DNA from: JAWVFM01 sp963771655
GTDB taxonomy: Bacteria > Actinomycetota > Thermoleophilia > Solirubrobacterales > 70-9
Assembly: GCA_963771655.1 (NCBI GenBank)
Contig: CAVYUG010000004.1
Coordinates: forward strand, 434,001 to 498,000
Reading direction: 5' to 3'
Length of the DNA stretch: 64,000 bases
Shown here: one piece after another, positions 31,260 to 40,286 of the stretch
Position numbering within the stretch: the stretch's first letter is position 1
Layout of the letters: every line of letters starts with the position of its first letter
Position numbers and translations under genes: made by a program
The notes under the pieces: generated by a model
Database searches by the model: none
What the model was told of the DNA's origin: nothing
The model's input: the letters and a program-made list of their open reading frames with translations, nothing else

Positions 31260-32726
31260 TCAGAGGTTCACGGCGACGTACTTCGTCTCGAGGTACTCCT
31301 CGATGCCCTCGTTGCCGCCCTCGCGGCCGATGCCGGACTGCTTGACGCCTCCGAAGGGCGCTCCCGCATTCGAGACCATGCCCTGGTTGAGGCCGATCAT
31401 GCCCGTGTCGAGGCGCTCGCAGACACGCAGGGCGCGCTTCAGGTCCCGCGTGAAGACGTACGCGACGAGCCCGTACTCGGTGTCGTTCGCGGCGGCGATC
31501 GCCTCGTCCTCGGAGTCGAAGGAGCGCACCGGCGCCACCGGTCCGAAGATCTCCTCGCTCAGGACGCGCGCGTCGTCGCTGACGTTCCCGAGCACGGTCG
31601 GCTCGTAGAAGTAGCCGGCGCCGTCCACGGCGCTGCCGCCGACAACCGCCCTCGCGCCCTTGCCGACCGCGTCCTCGACCAGCTCGGCCACCTTCGAGCG
31701 CTGATCGTCGTCGATCAGGGGCCCGACGTCGACGTCGCCCTCGGTACCGCGGCCGACCTTTAGGCTCCCCATGCGCTCTGCCAGGCGCTCAGTGAACTCG
31801 TCGGCGATCGACCCGGCGACGTGGAAGCGGTTGGCCGATGTGCAGGCCTCGCCGATGTTCCGCATCTTCGCGGTCATCGCGCCCTCGATCGCAGCGTCGA
31901 GGTCGGCGTCCTCGAAGATCAGGAAGGGGGCGTTGCCCCCCAGCTCCATCGACACCTTGAGCACGTTCTCGGCCGACTTCTCGATGAGCTTGCGGCCCAC
32001 CTCGGTCGAGCCCGTGAAGCTCAGCTTGCGAAGCCGGGGATCGGAGATGACCGGGGCGGCGACGGCGCCCGACGAGGAGCTCGTGACGATGTTCATGACG
32101 CCCGGCGGGAGGCCCGCCTCCTCGAGCAGCTTCACGAGCGCCAGGGCAGAAAGGGGCGTCAGCTGTGCCGGCTTCCACACCATCGTGCAGCCGGCGGCGA
32201 TCGCCGGGCCGACCTTGCGCGTGCCCATCGCCATCGGGAAATTCCATGGCGTGATGAAGAACGACGGCCCGACCGGCTGGCGCATGACGAGCACGCGGCT
32301 CTGCGCGTTGCCCGCGACCTTGTAGTTGCCGTCGATGCGCAGCGCCTCGCCGGAGAACCAGCGGAAGAACTCGGCCGAGTAGGCGATCTCAGCCTTCGAC
32401 TCGGCCACCGACTTCCCCATCTCGAGCGTCATCAGGAGCGCAAGCTCGTCGGCTCGGTCGCGGAGCGCCTCGAATGCGCGCCAGAGGATCTCGCCGCGCT
32501 CGTTGGGCGCGGTCGCGGCCCACTCCTCCTGCGAGGAGACCGCCGCGTCGAGAGCCGCGACCGCGTCCTCCGGCGTCGCGTCGGCGATCTCGCACAATGT
32601 CTTGCCCGTGGCGGGGTCCTCGACTGCGAAGCTGTCCCGTCCGCTCGCCGGCCTCCATTCGCCGCCGACGTAGAGATCGGTGGGGACGCCGTCGAGAACC
32701 GCGTGCTCATCCGTGGCAATGCTCAT
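31260..32726 (-). CDS. gabD: NAD(P)-dependent succinate-semialdehyde dehydrogenase-like protein
   Basis: A 488-residue aldehyde dehydrogenase closest in pattern to GabD. Visible motifs are FFITPWNFPMAMGTRKVGPA, SFTGSTEVGRKLIEKSAENV, the catalytic Glu in SMELGGNAPFLIFEDAD, the nucleophile Cys in IGEACTSANRFHV, and EEIFGPVAPV. GabD converts succinate semialdehyde to succinate, feeding the TCA cycle; related aldehydes are possible. The ATG at 32726 is set by GGAGGT 4 bases upstream. It is divergent from the SpoIID gene. Confidence 0.88.
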   Translation of the reverse strand: MSIATDEHAVLDGVPTDLYVGGEWRPASGRDSFAVEDPATGKTLCEIADATPEDAVAALDAAVSSQEEWAATAPNERGEILWRAFEALRDRADELALLMTLEMGKSVAESKAEIAYSAEFFRWFSGEALRIDGNYKVAGNAQSRVLVMRQPVGPSFFITPWNFPMAMGTRKVGPAIAAGCTMVWKPAQLTPLSALALVKLLEEAGLPPGVMNIVTSSSSGAVAAPVISDPRLRKLSFTGSTEVGRKLIEKSAENVLKVSMELGGNAPFLIFEDADLDAAIEGAMTAKMRNIGEACTSANRFHVAGSIADEFTERLAERMGSLKVGRGTEGDVDVGPLIDDDQRSKVAELVEDAVGKGARAVVGGSAVDGAGYFYEPTVLGNVSDDARVLSEEIFGPVAPVRSFDSEDEAIAAANDTEYGLVAYVFTRDLKRALRVCERLDTGMIGLNQGMVSNAGAPFGGVKQSGIGREGGNEGIEEYLETKYVAVNL

Positions 32727-32774
32727 CTTCACCTCCGAAACCGCTTTCGATCCAGACTACCCTCGCCCGACTCG

Positions 32775-33962
32775 ATGAAGCCGGGGCAACGAGCAGCCGT
32801 GGGCGCCCTCGCGCTCTTCGCAGCGACTCTGGCGCTGTCGCCGGCCGAAGCGAGCGCGCGGTCGTGGCTCGTCAAGGGGCGGGGGTGGGGCCACGGCGTG
32901 GGAATGAGCTCATACGGGTCCTACGGCTTCGCGCGCCACGGACGGACCTACGGCCAGATGCTCGGCCACTACTACCGCGGCACGCATCTCGGGCACGTCA
33001 AGGGCCGCACCGTCAGGGTGCTGCTGTCGGCCGGGACGAGCTCGGTCGCGTTCTCGAGCGCGACCTCCGCGTGCGGCCGGCAACTGCGCCCGCGGCGGTC
33101 CTATCGCTTCCTCGCCGCCGGCTCCCGCGTCTCGCTGGCGAACGCAGCCGGGCGCCACCTCGCCGGCTGCGGCAACCGCGCCGCGGCGGCGGGCGGCCCG
33201 ATCCGGGTCGCCGGGAAGGGGACCTACAGAGGACGCCTGGTCGCGCGCGGGGGGGGCGGGATACAGCTCGTAAACAGGGTCGGGCTCGAGGGGTACACGA
33301 TGGGCGTGGTGCCGAACGAGGCGATCCCGAGCTGGCCGCAGCCCGCCCTGCGCGCCGAGGCGGTCGCGGCCCGCACCTTTGCCCTCGCGGCCAAGCACCG
33401 CGGTTCCTTTGACGTCTACGCCGACACCCGCAGCCAGGTCTACGAGGGCAAGTCGAGTGAGATCGCCGCGACCAACCGCGCGGTCCGCGCGAGCGGCGGC
33501 AAGATCGTCAAGTACCACCAGCGGATCGCGACCACCTACTACTCGTCGACGTCCGGGGGTCACACCGAGAGCATCCAGTTCGCGTTCGTGGGCGCCCATC
33601 CCGTGCCGTACCTGAAGGGGGTGCGCGATCCCTTCGACGGCGCCTCCCCCCTCCACACCTGGAGGCTGCACCGGCTATCGCCGGCCAGCTTCGCCGCGAG
33701 GCTCAGCGGCCTCTACTCGGGCCATCTCCGACGCATCAGGGTGCTGAAGCGAGGCACCTCGCCGCGAATCGTCTACGCGCGCGTTGTCGGCTCTCGAGCA
33801 AGCTCGCGGGTGACCGGCCCGGAGCTTCAGTCTCGGCTCGGCACCTACAGCACGTGGATGAGCTTCAAGCGGGTGCGCGCGAAGGCCCAGCCGGCGCGGG
33901 CCCCGAGCACCGTGCCGAGCCTCCCGCAAGGCACCGGCGGGCCCTCTCAGCCGTCGGGGTAG
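32775..33962 (+). CDS. SpoIID/LytB-domain secreted protein
   Basis: A 395-residue exported protein with an N-terminal signal peptide (AAVGALALFAATLALSPAEA, cleavage near ASA). The SpoIID core is clear: GWGHGVGMSSYGSYGFA near the N-terminus, then GLEGYTMGVVPNEAIPSWPQ and ALRAEAVAARTFALA, and TYYSSTSGGHTESIQFAF. SpoIID proteins cut glycan strands lacking stem peptides; outside spore formers they act in cell-wall turnover. A GGGWGHGVGM repeat-like start is unusual in being N-terminal to the main domain. Its end overlaps the convergent gene by 16 bases. Confidence 0.87.
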   Translation: MKPGQRAAVGALALFAATLALSPAEASARSWLVKGRGWGHGVGMSSYGSYGFARHGRTYGQMLGHYYRGTHLGHVKGRTVRVLLSAGTSSVAFSSATSACGRQLRPRRSYRFLAAGSRVSLANAAGRHLAGCGNRAAAAGGPIRVAGKGTYRGRLVARGGGGIQLVNRVGLEGYTMGVVPNEAIPSWPQPALRAEAVAARTFALAAKHRGSFDVYADTRSQVYEGKSSEIAATNRAVRASGGKIVKYHQRIATTYYSSTSGGHTESIQFAFVGAHPVPYLKGVRDPFDGASPLHTWRLHRLSPASFAARLSGLYSGHLRRIRVLKRGTSPRIVYARVVGSRASSRVTGPELQSRLGTYSTWMSFKRVRAKAQPARAPSTVPSLPQGTGGPSQPSG

Positions 33963-34937
33963 GGCTGCAGCGGGATCCCGCGGGTGTCGTCGTGGGAGCC
34001 GAATTCATAGGCGGCGGCGCCGTCGAGCTCGACTACGGCAGCCTTGTGGCGAGGGCGCTCGACGGTGAGCTTCAAGTCGGCGATCGAGCAGTTGAGCGTG
34101 TTGTGCTCGGGCCCCTTCGGGTCGGCGTAGATCCATCCCACGAAGTCCTTCTTGTGCGCCGCGACGCGCCCCGTGATGGAGACGTTCTTGCCGGGAAGCG
34201 TGAACTCGCACCCTGTCGGCTCCTCATGGAACTCGGTCCCGTAGACGCGGTCGAAGCCGCCGACCCGCAGCGGCTCGCCGTCGAGCACGAGCCTGCCGTT
34301 GGCCACCCAGGGCGTCGTCCACGGCCCGACCTTGATCCGGCCGGCCGCGACGTCGATGTAGTCCCCCTCGCGGCCCCCGAGGCCCGACCCCTGGATCCAG
34401 ACCCACCGTTCCGCGTGCTCGGTGCCCCAGTTGTGGCCCACCATCCCCGGCCACGCGTCGATCGCCACCCGCTCGCCGTCGATCGCCACCTCGCCGTCGA
34501 ACTTCGTCGCCGGATACGGGCTCAGGAACTTCGTCTTCGGCAGCCGCGTCCGATAGAGGCGCTCATAGCGGAAGGTGGTGGAGGGGGTCGGCGCCATCGG
34601 AGAACCGCATGTCCCAGCTCGCCTCGACATCCGGAAGGGAGATCGAGCCGACGAGCCGCCCCGGCTCGACCGACGCAGCCCCGATGCGGATGAAGCCACC
34701 CTCCGGGACACCGAGGTCCGACGCGTTGACCGTGGACTTCGCGGCTCGGGGCGCGGCGCCGGCCGAGTCGAAGAAGACGAACCAGAGCGAGGCCGTGAAA
34801 TCCTCGCCCGGTCGCTTGTGGACCGTGTAGCGGATCCACGCGGCCTGCCCGCCACCGGGCCGATTCGCCTTCACGTAGAAGCTCTCGTAGTGACCCGCCC
34901 GCTCTCGGATCGCGGGGAACCGTGCCTCCGTCCGCAT
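33947..34937 (-). pseudogene. AttH/lipocalin-like (CrtC-type) protein, frameshifted
   Basis: Joined, about 330 residues. The N-terminal part (HYESFYVKANRPGGGQAAWI; LWFVFFDSAGAAPRAAKSTV; PDVEASWDMRFSDGADP) stops in frame at 34563. The continuation (FRYERLYRTRLPKTKFLSPY; GMVGHNWGTEHAERWVWIQG) lies in another frame and ends at 33947. One extra C in CACCACCTTCCGC near 34574 explains the split. The WDM...N-W-G-x-E-H-A-x-x-W pattern is like AttH/CrtC lipocalin-type hydroxyneurosporene synthase relatives, possibly hydratases of lipids. Assembly error or genuine decay cannot be told apart here. Confidence 0.7.
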
Positions 34938-34957
34938 CCCGCGCACCCTATCCGGCG

Positions 34958-36034
34958 TCAGAAGCGGACATGGACCAGCTCGCCGTCCTCGACGACGTAG
35001 TCCCGACCCTCGATTCGCAGCAGGCCCCTGTCCCGGGCGGGCGCGTAGCCCCCGGCCTCGACCAGGTCGCTCCAGCCGATCACCTCCGCGCGGACGAACC
35101 GCGCCTGGATGTCGGTGTGGACCTTCCCCGCCGCCTCCCAGGCCGTGCCACCGCGTCGCAGCGCCCGGGCCATCGCCTCCTTCCCCGTGTCGGCCGTGAA
35201 GAAGGCGATGAGGTCGAGCAGCTCCCAGGCCGCGGCGATCACGCGTTCGAGGCCGGCCTCGGCGATCCCGAGCTCGCCGCGCAGCTCGGCCGCCGCCTCG
35301 TCGTCGCCGAGGTCGGCGAGCTCCGCCTCGACCCGGGCGCTGATCGCCACCACGCCGGCGCCGCGGTCCGCCGCGTGCTTCGCGAGCGCGGCCGGCGGCT
35401 CGTCCTCACCCTCGGCGATGTTCGCCACGTAGAGGACGGGCTTCGACGTCAGCGCCGCGAGCTTGCGAGGCGCGTCGGCCGCGGCCTGCGGCACCGGCAC
35501 GTCGCGCACCGGGCGTCCGCCGGCCAGCGCCTCCACCACCGCTTCCAGCCAGTCGCGCTCGGCGACCGCCTGCGCGTCGCCCGATCGGGCGCCCTTGGTT
35601 ACCCGGGCCAGCCGGCCCTCCGCCTGCTCGAGGTCGGCGGCCAGGAGCTCGGTCTCCACCAGCTCGGCGTCGGCGACCGGGTCGATCCGGCCCTCCGGAT
35701 GCGGGACGCCGCCGGCGTCGTGCGCCCGCACGACGTGGCAGATCGCGTCGGTCTCGCGGATCGCGCCGAGAAAGCGGTTCCCAAGCCCCTCGCCGGCGGA
35801 GGCCCCGCGGACGAGCCCCGCGATGTCCCAGAACTGCACCGTCTCGGGCACGACCTTCGAGGAGCCGAGCGTCGCGGCGATCGCCTCGAGCCGCTCATCG
35901 GGAACCGCGACGACGGCGACGTTCGGGTCGATCGTCGTGAAGGGGTAGTCACCCGTCTCCGCTCCGGCCCGCGTGAGGGCGTTGAAGAGGGTCGACTTGC
36001 CGGCGTTCGGCAGCCCGACGATGCCGATCCTCAC
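34958..36034 (-). CDS. ychF: Ribosome-binding ATPase YchF
   Basis: A 358-residue Obg-related P-loop protein. Walker A is GLPNAGKSTLFNALTRAGAE; YPFTTIDPNVAVVAVPDER and DIAGLVRGASAGEGLGNRFL follow. The G4 motif reads YVANIAEGED, the YchF form that favours ATP over GTP. The C-terminal TGS domain (FFTADTGKEAMARALRRGGT) and the end VVEDGELVHVRF are intact. YchF binds 70S ribosomes and is linked to stress responses. The GTG start overlaps the stop of the PAP2 gene (GTGA). Confidence 0.95.
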   Translation of the reverse strand: MRIGIVGLPNAGKSTLFNALTRAGAETGDYPFTTIDPNVAVVAVPDERLEAIAATLGSSKVVPETVQFWDIAGLVRGASAGEGLGNRFLGAIRETDAICHVVRAHDAGGVPHPEGRIDPVADAELVETELLAADLEQAEGRLARVTKGARSGDAQAVAERDWLEAVVEALAGGRPVRDVPVPQAAADAPRKLAALTSKPVLYVANIAEGEDEPPAALAKHAADRGAGVVAISARVEAELADLGDDEAAAELRGELGIAEAGLERVIAAAWELLDLIAFFTADTGKEAMARALRRGGTAWEAAGKVHTDIQARFVRAEVIGWSDLVEAGGYAPARDRGLLRIEGRDYVVEDGELVHVRF

Positions 36035-36585
36035 GTGGGCTCGCCTCTGGCGGCGACGAGGTCGATTAGGCGCTCCTCGAGCGAGCGCTCGCCGACGCCG
36101 GGCACGAGCCCCCCGATCGCGAGGCCGAGGGCCGCGCCGGCGAGGACGTCGCTCGGGTAATGGAGGCCGAGGTACGGCCGGGTGGCGCAGATCGCGCTCG
36201 CGAGACCGTAGAGCGGCAGTCGCGTCCGCGGCTCCACGCGCCCGAACGCGGTTGCCGCCGCGAACGACGAGGTGGCGTGAGCGGATGGGAAGGAGAGCGA
36301 GCTCGGCGCGCCGGCGAGTGGCGGCAGCCCGCGCAGGTCGGGGCGCCGGCGTCCCACGACGAGCTTGACGGCGAAGTTGATCCCGACCGCTCCGGGACCG
36401 ATCGCGGCGGCGCGGAGCCAGCGGCCGCGGCGCGCGGGGTCCGCCGCCGCGGCGGCGAGACCGATCGCCGCCCACACCGCTCCCCACTCGCCCAGCCGCC
36501 CGATCGCGATCATGGTTGCCTCGGCCGCGGGCGAGTGCCCACGCGTCCGCATCGCTCGAAGGACGCGGCGGTCCAGCGACGGCAT
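36031..36585 (-). CDS. PAP2-family phosphatase
   Basis: A 184-residue membrane phosphatase with the three PAP2 motifs: KLVVGRRRPD (K-x6-RP), LSFPSAHATS (PSAH) and ATRPYLGLHYPSDVLAGA (R-x5-H-x3-D). Hydrophobic segments surround them. It probably dephosphorylates a lipid phosphate such as undecaprenyl diphosphate or phosphatidic acid; which one is not shown. Its ATG comes 1 base after the methyltransferase stop and its own stop overlaps ychF, so these genes form one operon. Confidence 0.88.
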   Translation of the reverse strand: MPSLDRRVLRAMRTRGHSPAAEATMIAIGRLGEWGAVWAAIGLAAAAADPARRGRWLRAAAIGPGAVGINFAVKLVVGRRRPDLRGLPPLAGAPSSLSFPSAHATSSFAAATAFGRVEPRTRLPLYGLASAICATRPYLGLHYPSDVLAGAALGLAIGGLVPGVGERSLEERLIDLVAARGEPT

Positions 36586-36586
36586 C

Positions 36587-37190
36587 TCAGCCCTCGAGGC
36601 GGGCGAAGTACCCGACCCAGGGCCCCTCGCGCCGGACGAGGTCGAGGCCGGCCGCCTTCGCCCGCGCCTCGAGGGCGCCGGGCGTGACGAAGTGCGGGTC
36701 GCCGGCGAGCTCGCCGACGACGAGGCGGCCGGTCGGCTTGAGGACGCGCGCGAGCTCCCGCAGTGCAGCCTCCTGGTCGGGAATCTCCCCGAGGACGGTG
36801 GTGAGGATCGCGGCGTCGAACGAGGAGTCCTCGTAGGGGAGCGAGCGGGCGTCGCCCTCCGTCGGATGGAGGTTCTCGAGCCCGCGCTCGGCGGCGCGGC
36901 GCATCGTGTGGTCCAGCATCTCTCGCTGGATGTCGAAGATGTCGACCCGGCCGTCCGGGCCCACCCACTCGGCGAGGTCGAGCGTGTAGTAGCCGGTTCC
37001 CGGCCCGATCTCGAGGACCCGCTCGCCTGGGGACGGGTCAAGAACCCGGCGCAGCCGCGCCCTGCGTGATCAGCGGGTGAGGGGCCTCGACCCAGAATCG
37101 CTGGCTGTAAGGGCAGGCCGAGGGGTTCTTTCGCCACCAGAGGGCGACCCCGGCGATCGCGGCGACCGCGAGCAACGCCAGGCGGCGCAC
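36587..37190 (-). pseudogene. Membrane-anchored class I SAM-dependent methyltransferase, frameshifted
   Basis: The GTG start gives a hydrophobic anchor (RRLALLAVAAIAGVALWWRK) followed by NPSACPYSQRFWVEAPHPLI. Near 37055-37062 one extra G in GGGCGCGG breaks the frame. The other frame continues LRRVLDPSPGERVLEIGPGT, with SAM motif I, then DARSLPYEDSSFDAAILTTV and LGEIPDQEAALRELARVLKP, ending at 36587. Joined, about 200 residues. I recall anchored methyltransferases of this form in related actinobacteria; the substrate is unknown. The break is likely an indel error, since every motif is intact. Confidence 0.7.
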
Positions 37191-37198
37191 GAGCGCTC

Positions 37199-37420
37199 CT
37201 AGCTTCCTGCGAACCCGATCGAGTGGGAGCGATCGGCGACGCGCAGGAAGACGACGGTGCTCAGGTTGATGACCAGGGTCTCGTCCTCGGTCGTCATCTC
37301 GTGCCAGCCATCGCCCTCCTCGAGCGCCGTGCGAAGCGCCCTGAGGCCGTCCTCGTCGAGGCGGGCCGTCACGACCTGGCCGATTCCGAGTCCGATCTCG
37401 ACCTTCGTCAACTCAGCCAT
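37199..37420 (-). CDS. Small conserved hypothetical protein
   Basis: A 73-residue protein (TKVEIGLGIGQVVTARLDED, then TEDETLVINLSTVVFLRVAD) with alternating strands and one helix. It looks like a small beta-rich cytoplasmic protein. No motif identifies a function. Its ATG overlaps the stop of the upstream epimerase gene (ATGA) and the methyltransferase gene begins 8 bases downstream, so it is part of the run of coupled genes. Confidence 0.7.
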   Translation of the reverse strand: MAELTKVEIGLGIGQVVTARLDEDGLRALRTALEEGDGWHEMTTEDETLVINLSTVVFLRVADRSHSIGFAGS

Positions 37421-37830
37421 CAATGCTCTTCCGCCGGTTCCACGATCTCGGTCAGCACCCGCCCGCTCGATCGCGGATGAAGGAACGCGACGCGCGAGCC
37501 GCGGATACCGAGCCGTGCCGTCTTGTCGATCAGCTCGATCCCGTCGTCCGTGAGGCGCTGGAGCGTCGCGTCGATGTTCTTGACCCGGTACGCCACGTGA
37601 TGGAGGCCCGGCCCGCTGCGCTCGATGAACTTGCCGACGGGGGAATCGGGTGCGAGCGGGCGCAGCAGCTCGACGTGGCCGTCGCCGACGTCCAGGAGCG
37701 CGGCCTCCACGCCCTGTTCGTCGACCGTCTCGCGGTGCACGAGCGGCATCTCGAACGTTCCCTCGTACAGTGCGATCGCGGCGTTGAGGTCGCCCACGGC
37801 GACACCGACGTGGTCGATCAGGCCGAACAT
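37420..37830 (-). CDS. mce: Methylmalonyl-CoA epimerase
   Basis: A 136-residue vicinal-oxygen-chelate (VOC) protein. It has the paired beta-alpha-beta3 modules and metal ligands of the epimerase: His in LIDHVGVAVGDL, Glu in HVELLRPLAPDSPVGKFI, His in GPGLHHVAYRVKNI, and Glu in VLTEIVEPAEE. The enzyme converts (S)- to (R)-methylmalonyl-CoA in propionate and odd-chain fatty acid use. A glyoxalase-like alternative is less likely given the SPVGKFIE motif. The mutase genes are not in the window. Confidence 0.9.
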   Translation of the reverse strand: MFGLIDHVGVAVGDLNAAIALYEGTFEMPLVHRETVDEQGVEAALLDVGDGHVELLRPLAPDSPVGKFIERSGPGLHHVAYRVKNIDATLQRLTDDGIELIDKTARLGIRGSRVAFLHPRSSGRVLTEIVEPAEEH

Positions 37831-37842
37831 GCGGCGCGAAGT

Positions 37843-39414
37843 CTATTCGGGCGGCGGTGGCGGCTTGGACGCGAGGACCTCGGTCCGCTCGCCCGCCACC
37901 TCGGGCGCGGGCTCGGGGCCGCGGTCCGGCTCCGCCTCGTTGGCGCGCTCCACGCGACGCCGCGAAAGGATCTCGACGATCTCGTCGCGCTCGATGACCT
38001 CATTGCGCATGAGCTGCTCCGCGATCTCGTCGAGAAGGTCGCGGTTGTCGACCAGCAGGCGGTGCGCGCCCCGATAGGCCTCCTCGGCGATGGCCTGCAC
38101 CTCCTCGTCACGGGTGCGACGCAGGGCCTCCGAGGTCGACATGTCGTCGGCCGGAAGCTGGTGCGAGCGGATCTGGGTGCCCATCGCGTACTCGTAGACC
38201 ATCGACCGCGCGATCGCCGTGACCCGTGCCAGGTCGTCGGCGGCCCCGGTCGTTATGCGGCCGAATGTGATCTGCTCGGAGACGCGGCCGGCGAGCAGGA
38301 CCTTCATGTAGTCGATCAGCTCGGCGCGCGACTTGAGATAGCGGTCCTCCTGGGGGAGGTTGAGCGTATAGCCGAGCGCCTTCCCCCGGGGAACGATCGA
38401 GACCTTCTGAACCTTGTCGACGGTGGGCAGCAGCTCCGAGACGAGCGCGTGACCGGCCTCGTGCCAGGCGACGACGCGCTTCTCGTGGTCGGTTATGACC
38501 TTGCGGGTCTGGAGCCCGGCCACGACACGCTCGAAGGCGTTCTCGAAGTCGGCCTGGGCGACGAACTCGCGGTGCGCCCGCCCGGCGAGGATCGCGGCCT
38601 CGTTGGCGAGGTTGGCGAGGTCGGCCCCCGTAAGGCCGGCGGTGTGACGAGCCACGCGTTCGAGGTCGACGTCCTGGGCGACCGGCTTGTCGCGCGTGTG
38701 TACGTCGAGGATCTGGCGGCGGCCCTTCATGTCGGGCGGCGGGACGAAGACCTGGCGATCGAAGCGGCCCGGGCGAAGCAACGCCTTGTCGAGCTTCTCG
38801 AGCATGTTCGACGCCGCCATGACGATGACGCTGTCGCGAGCGTCGAAGCCGTCCATCTCCACGAGTAGCTGGTTGAGCGTCTGGTCGCGCTCTCCCGAGA
38901 TGTCCGAGCCGCGCTGCGCGCCCACCGCGTCGAGCTCGTCGATGAAGACGATGGCCGGCGCGTTCTCCCGCGCCTCCTTGAAGAGGCGCCGGATCCTCGC
39001 CGCGCCGAGCCCCGCGAACATCTCGATGAACGAGGACGCGGACTGGCTGAAGAACGTGGCGCCGGATTCGCGCGCGACCGCCTTGGCGAGAAGCGTCTTT
39101 CCGGTGCCGGGTGGCCCGTGCAGCAGGATGCCCTTCGGGACCGTCGCGCCGAGGCGCTTGAAGCGCTTTGGGTCCGAGAGGAACTCCACGACCTCGCGCA
39201 GCTCGTCCTTCGTCTCGTCGATCCCCGCCACGTCCGGCCATCCAACCGCGCTCTTCGACCGCGGCGTGATCTCCTGCGGCTTCGTCCGCGGCATCAGCTT
39301 GAAGGTCCGCCAGACGATGTAGACGAGCAGGCCCATGAGGAGCAGCGGCCCCCACACCTGCACGTAGTTCTGAAACTCGTACCAGCTGATGTTGAAGATC
39401 GCGAGTGTGCCCAT
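37843..39414 (-). CDS. Short FtsH-type AAA+ metalloprotease
   Basis: A 523-residue FtsH relative. AAA motifs: Walker A GPPGTGKT (100-107), Walker B VFIDELDA, pore loop EMFAGLGAARIR and SRH GRFDRQVFVP. The zinc protease site is HEAGH (318-322). Unlike normal FtsH (two membrane helices and a periplasmic domain, about 600-650 residues), it has a single N-terminal hydrophobic segment (about 20-38) and no periplasmic domain. A housekeeping FtsH presumably lies elsewhere. It would degrade membrane or cytoplasmic proteins from a one-helix anchor. The tail is Pro/Glu-rich. Confidence 0.88.
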   Translation of the reverse strand: MGTLAIFNISWYEFQNYVQVWGPLLLMGLLVYIVWRTFKLMPRTKPQEITPRSKSAVGWPDVAGIDETKDELREVVEFLSDPKRFKRLGATVPKGILLHGPPGTGKTLLAKAVARESGATFFSQSASSFIEMFAGLGAARIRRLFKEARENAPAIVFIDELDAVGAQRGSDISGERDQTLNQLLVEMDGFDARDSVIVMAASNMLEKLDKALLRPGRFDRQVFVPPPDMKGRRQILDVHTRDKPVAQDVDLERVARHTAGLTGADLANLANEAAILAGRAHREFVAQADFENAFERVVAGLQTRKVITDHEKRVVAWHEAGHALVSELLPTVDKVQKVSIVPRGKALGYTLNLPQEDRYLKSRAELIDYMKVLLAGRVSEQITFGRITTGAADDLARVTAIARSMVYEYAMGTQIRSHQLPADDMSTSEALRRTRDEEVQAIAEEAYRGAHRLLVDNRDLLDEIAEQLMRNEVIERDEIVEILSRRRVERANEAEPDRGPEPAPEVAGERTEVLASKPPPPPE

Positions 39415-39440
39415 GCCGAACGAGGCCCCTGAGACGTGGC

Positions 39441-40286
39441 CTAAACGGTATCGGCAGCGGGCGCGCCTGCCTGAACGGATTCAGCCGCCGCCTCCGCGCG
39501 CAGAATCTCGTCGAGCGCGGCCTTCCCCACCTCGAGCTGCTCCGGCGTGGGCTCGCGCGTCGAGACGACGCGCTGGATCTCGCGGCCGGTGGCGTGCACG
39601 GCGCGCCCCACCGGGGACGCCGGGCGACGGTCGGCGTAGGCGAAGAGCTCGACAGCCCCGGAGACGCTCCCAAGCCCGGCGGCCGCTCGAGGTATCGGTC
39701 CCGGCCGGGGCACGAGGCGATCCACGATGAGCTGCCCGGCCGCCGACAGGACGAGGAGCGGCGCGATGAGGTTCGAGCCGCAGCGGTCGTGCTCCTTCGG
39801 CGCCGTCGTGGGGTCGGTCGAGCCGTGCTCGTACGCGCCGATGGCCTTGTGCTCCACGCCATGGTACGACGCGAGGTCACGGTCGCGCAGCGCGGCGAGG
39901 GCCGGCAGGACGCCGAGGGCGGAGACGAGGCCCTCGCGCGCGATGGTCGTCGGCCTCGCGCGGCGCACGACGAGGCTCGCCAGGGTGGCCGCCGCCGCGG
40001 CGGCGATGACGCGGCCGTCCTCGAACGGCAGGCGTGCCGCAGGCAGCCCGCGACGCGCGGCGGGCAGCACCGCGAACGCCTCGGCGAGGCTCAGCGGGCC
40101 GCGCAACACGGGCAGGCGCCCAAGGGCGCCGCGGCGAAGCACCGGCTTCGGGCCGGAGGCGACGTCGATGCGCCCGTCGGGCGTGCGAGCCGCAGCCGCC
40201 CAACGCGTGGGCCCGTGGATGAGCAGGCCGTTCCGCAGCGCCATGCCGCCGAGCCGAAGCGGCGGCGTTTCGCCGGTCGCGCTCAT
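39441..40286 (-). CDS. DUF1385 membrane protein
   Basis: A 281-residue protein of the DUF1385 family. Typical segments are RLGGMALRNGLLIHGPTRWA, SYHGVEHKAIGAYEHG and HDRCGSNLIAPLLVL, with invariant His/Glu/Cys residues and several hydrophobic helices. The family often neighbours prfA/prmC or rpmE, which is not the case here, and has no proven function. Its ATG overlaps the stop of the M20 peptidase gene, implying coupled translation. The C-terminal part is Ala/Glu-rich. Confidence 0.82.
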   Translation of the reverse strand: MSATGETPPLRLGGMALRNGLLIHGPTRWAAAARTPDGRIDVASGPKPVLRRGALGRLPVLRGPLSLAEAFAVLPAARRGLPAARLPFEDGRVIAAAAAATLASLVVRRARPTTIAREGLVSALGVLPALAALRDRDLASYHGVEHKAIGAYEHGSTDPTTAPKEHDRCGSNLIAPLLVLSAAGQLIVDRLVPRPGPIPRAAAGLGSVSGAVELFAYADRRPASPVGRAVHATGREIQRVVSTREPTPEQLEVGKAALDEILRAEAAAESVQAGAPAADTV

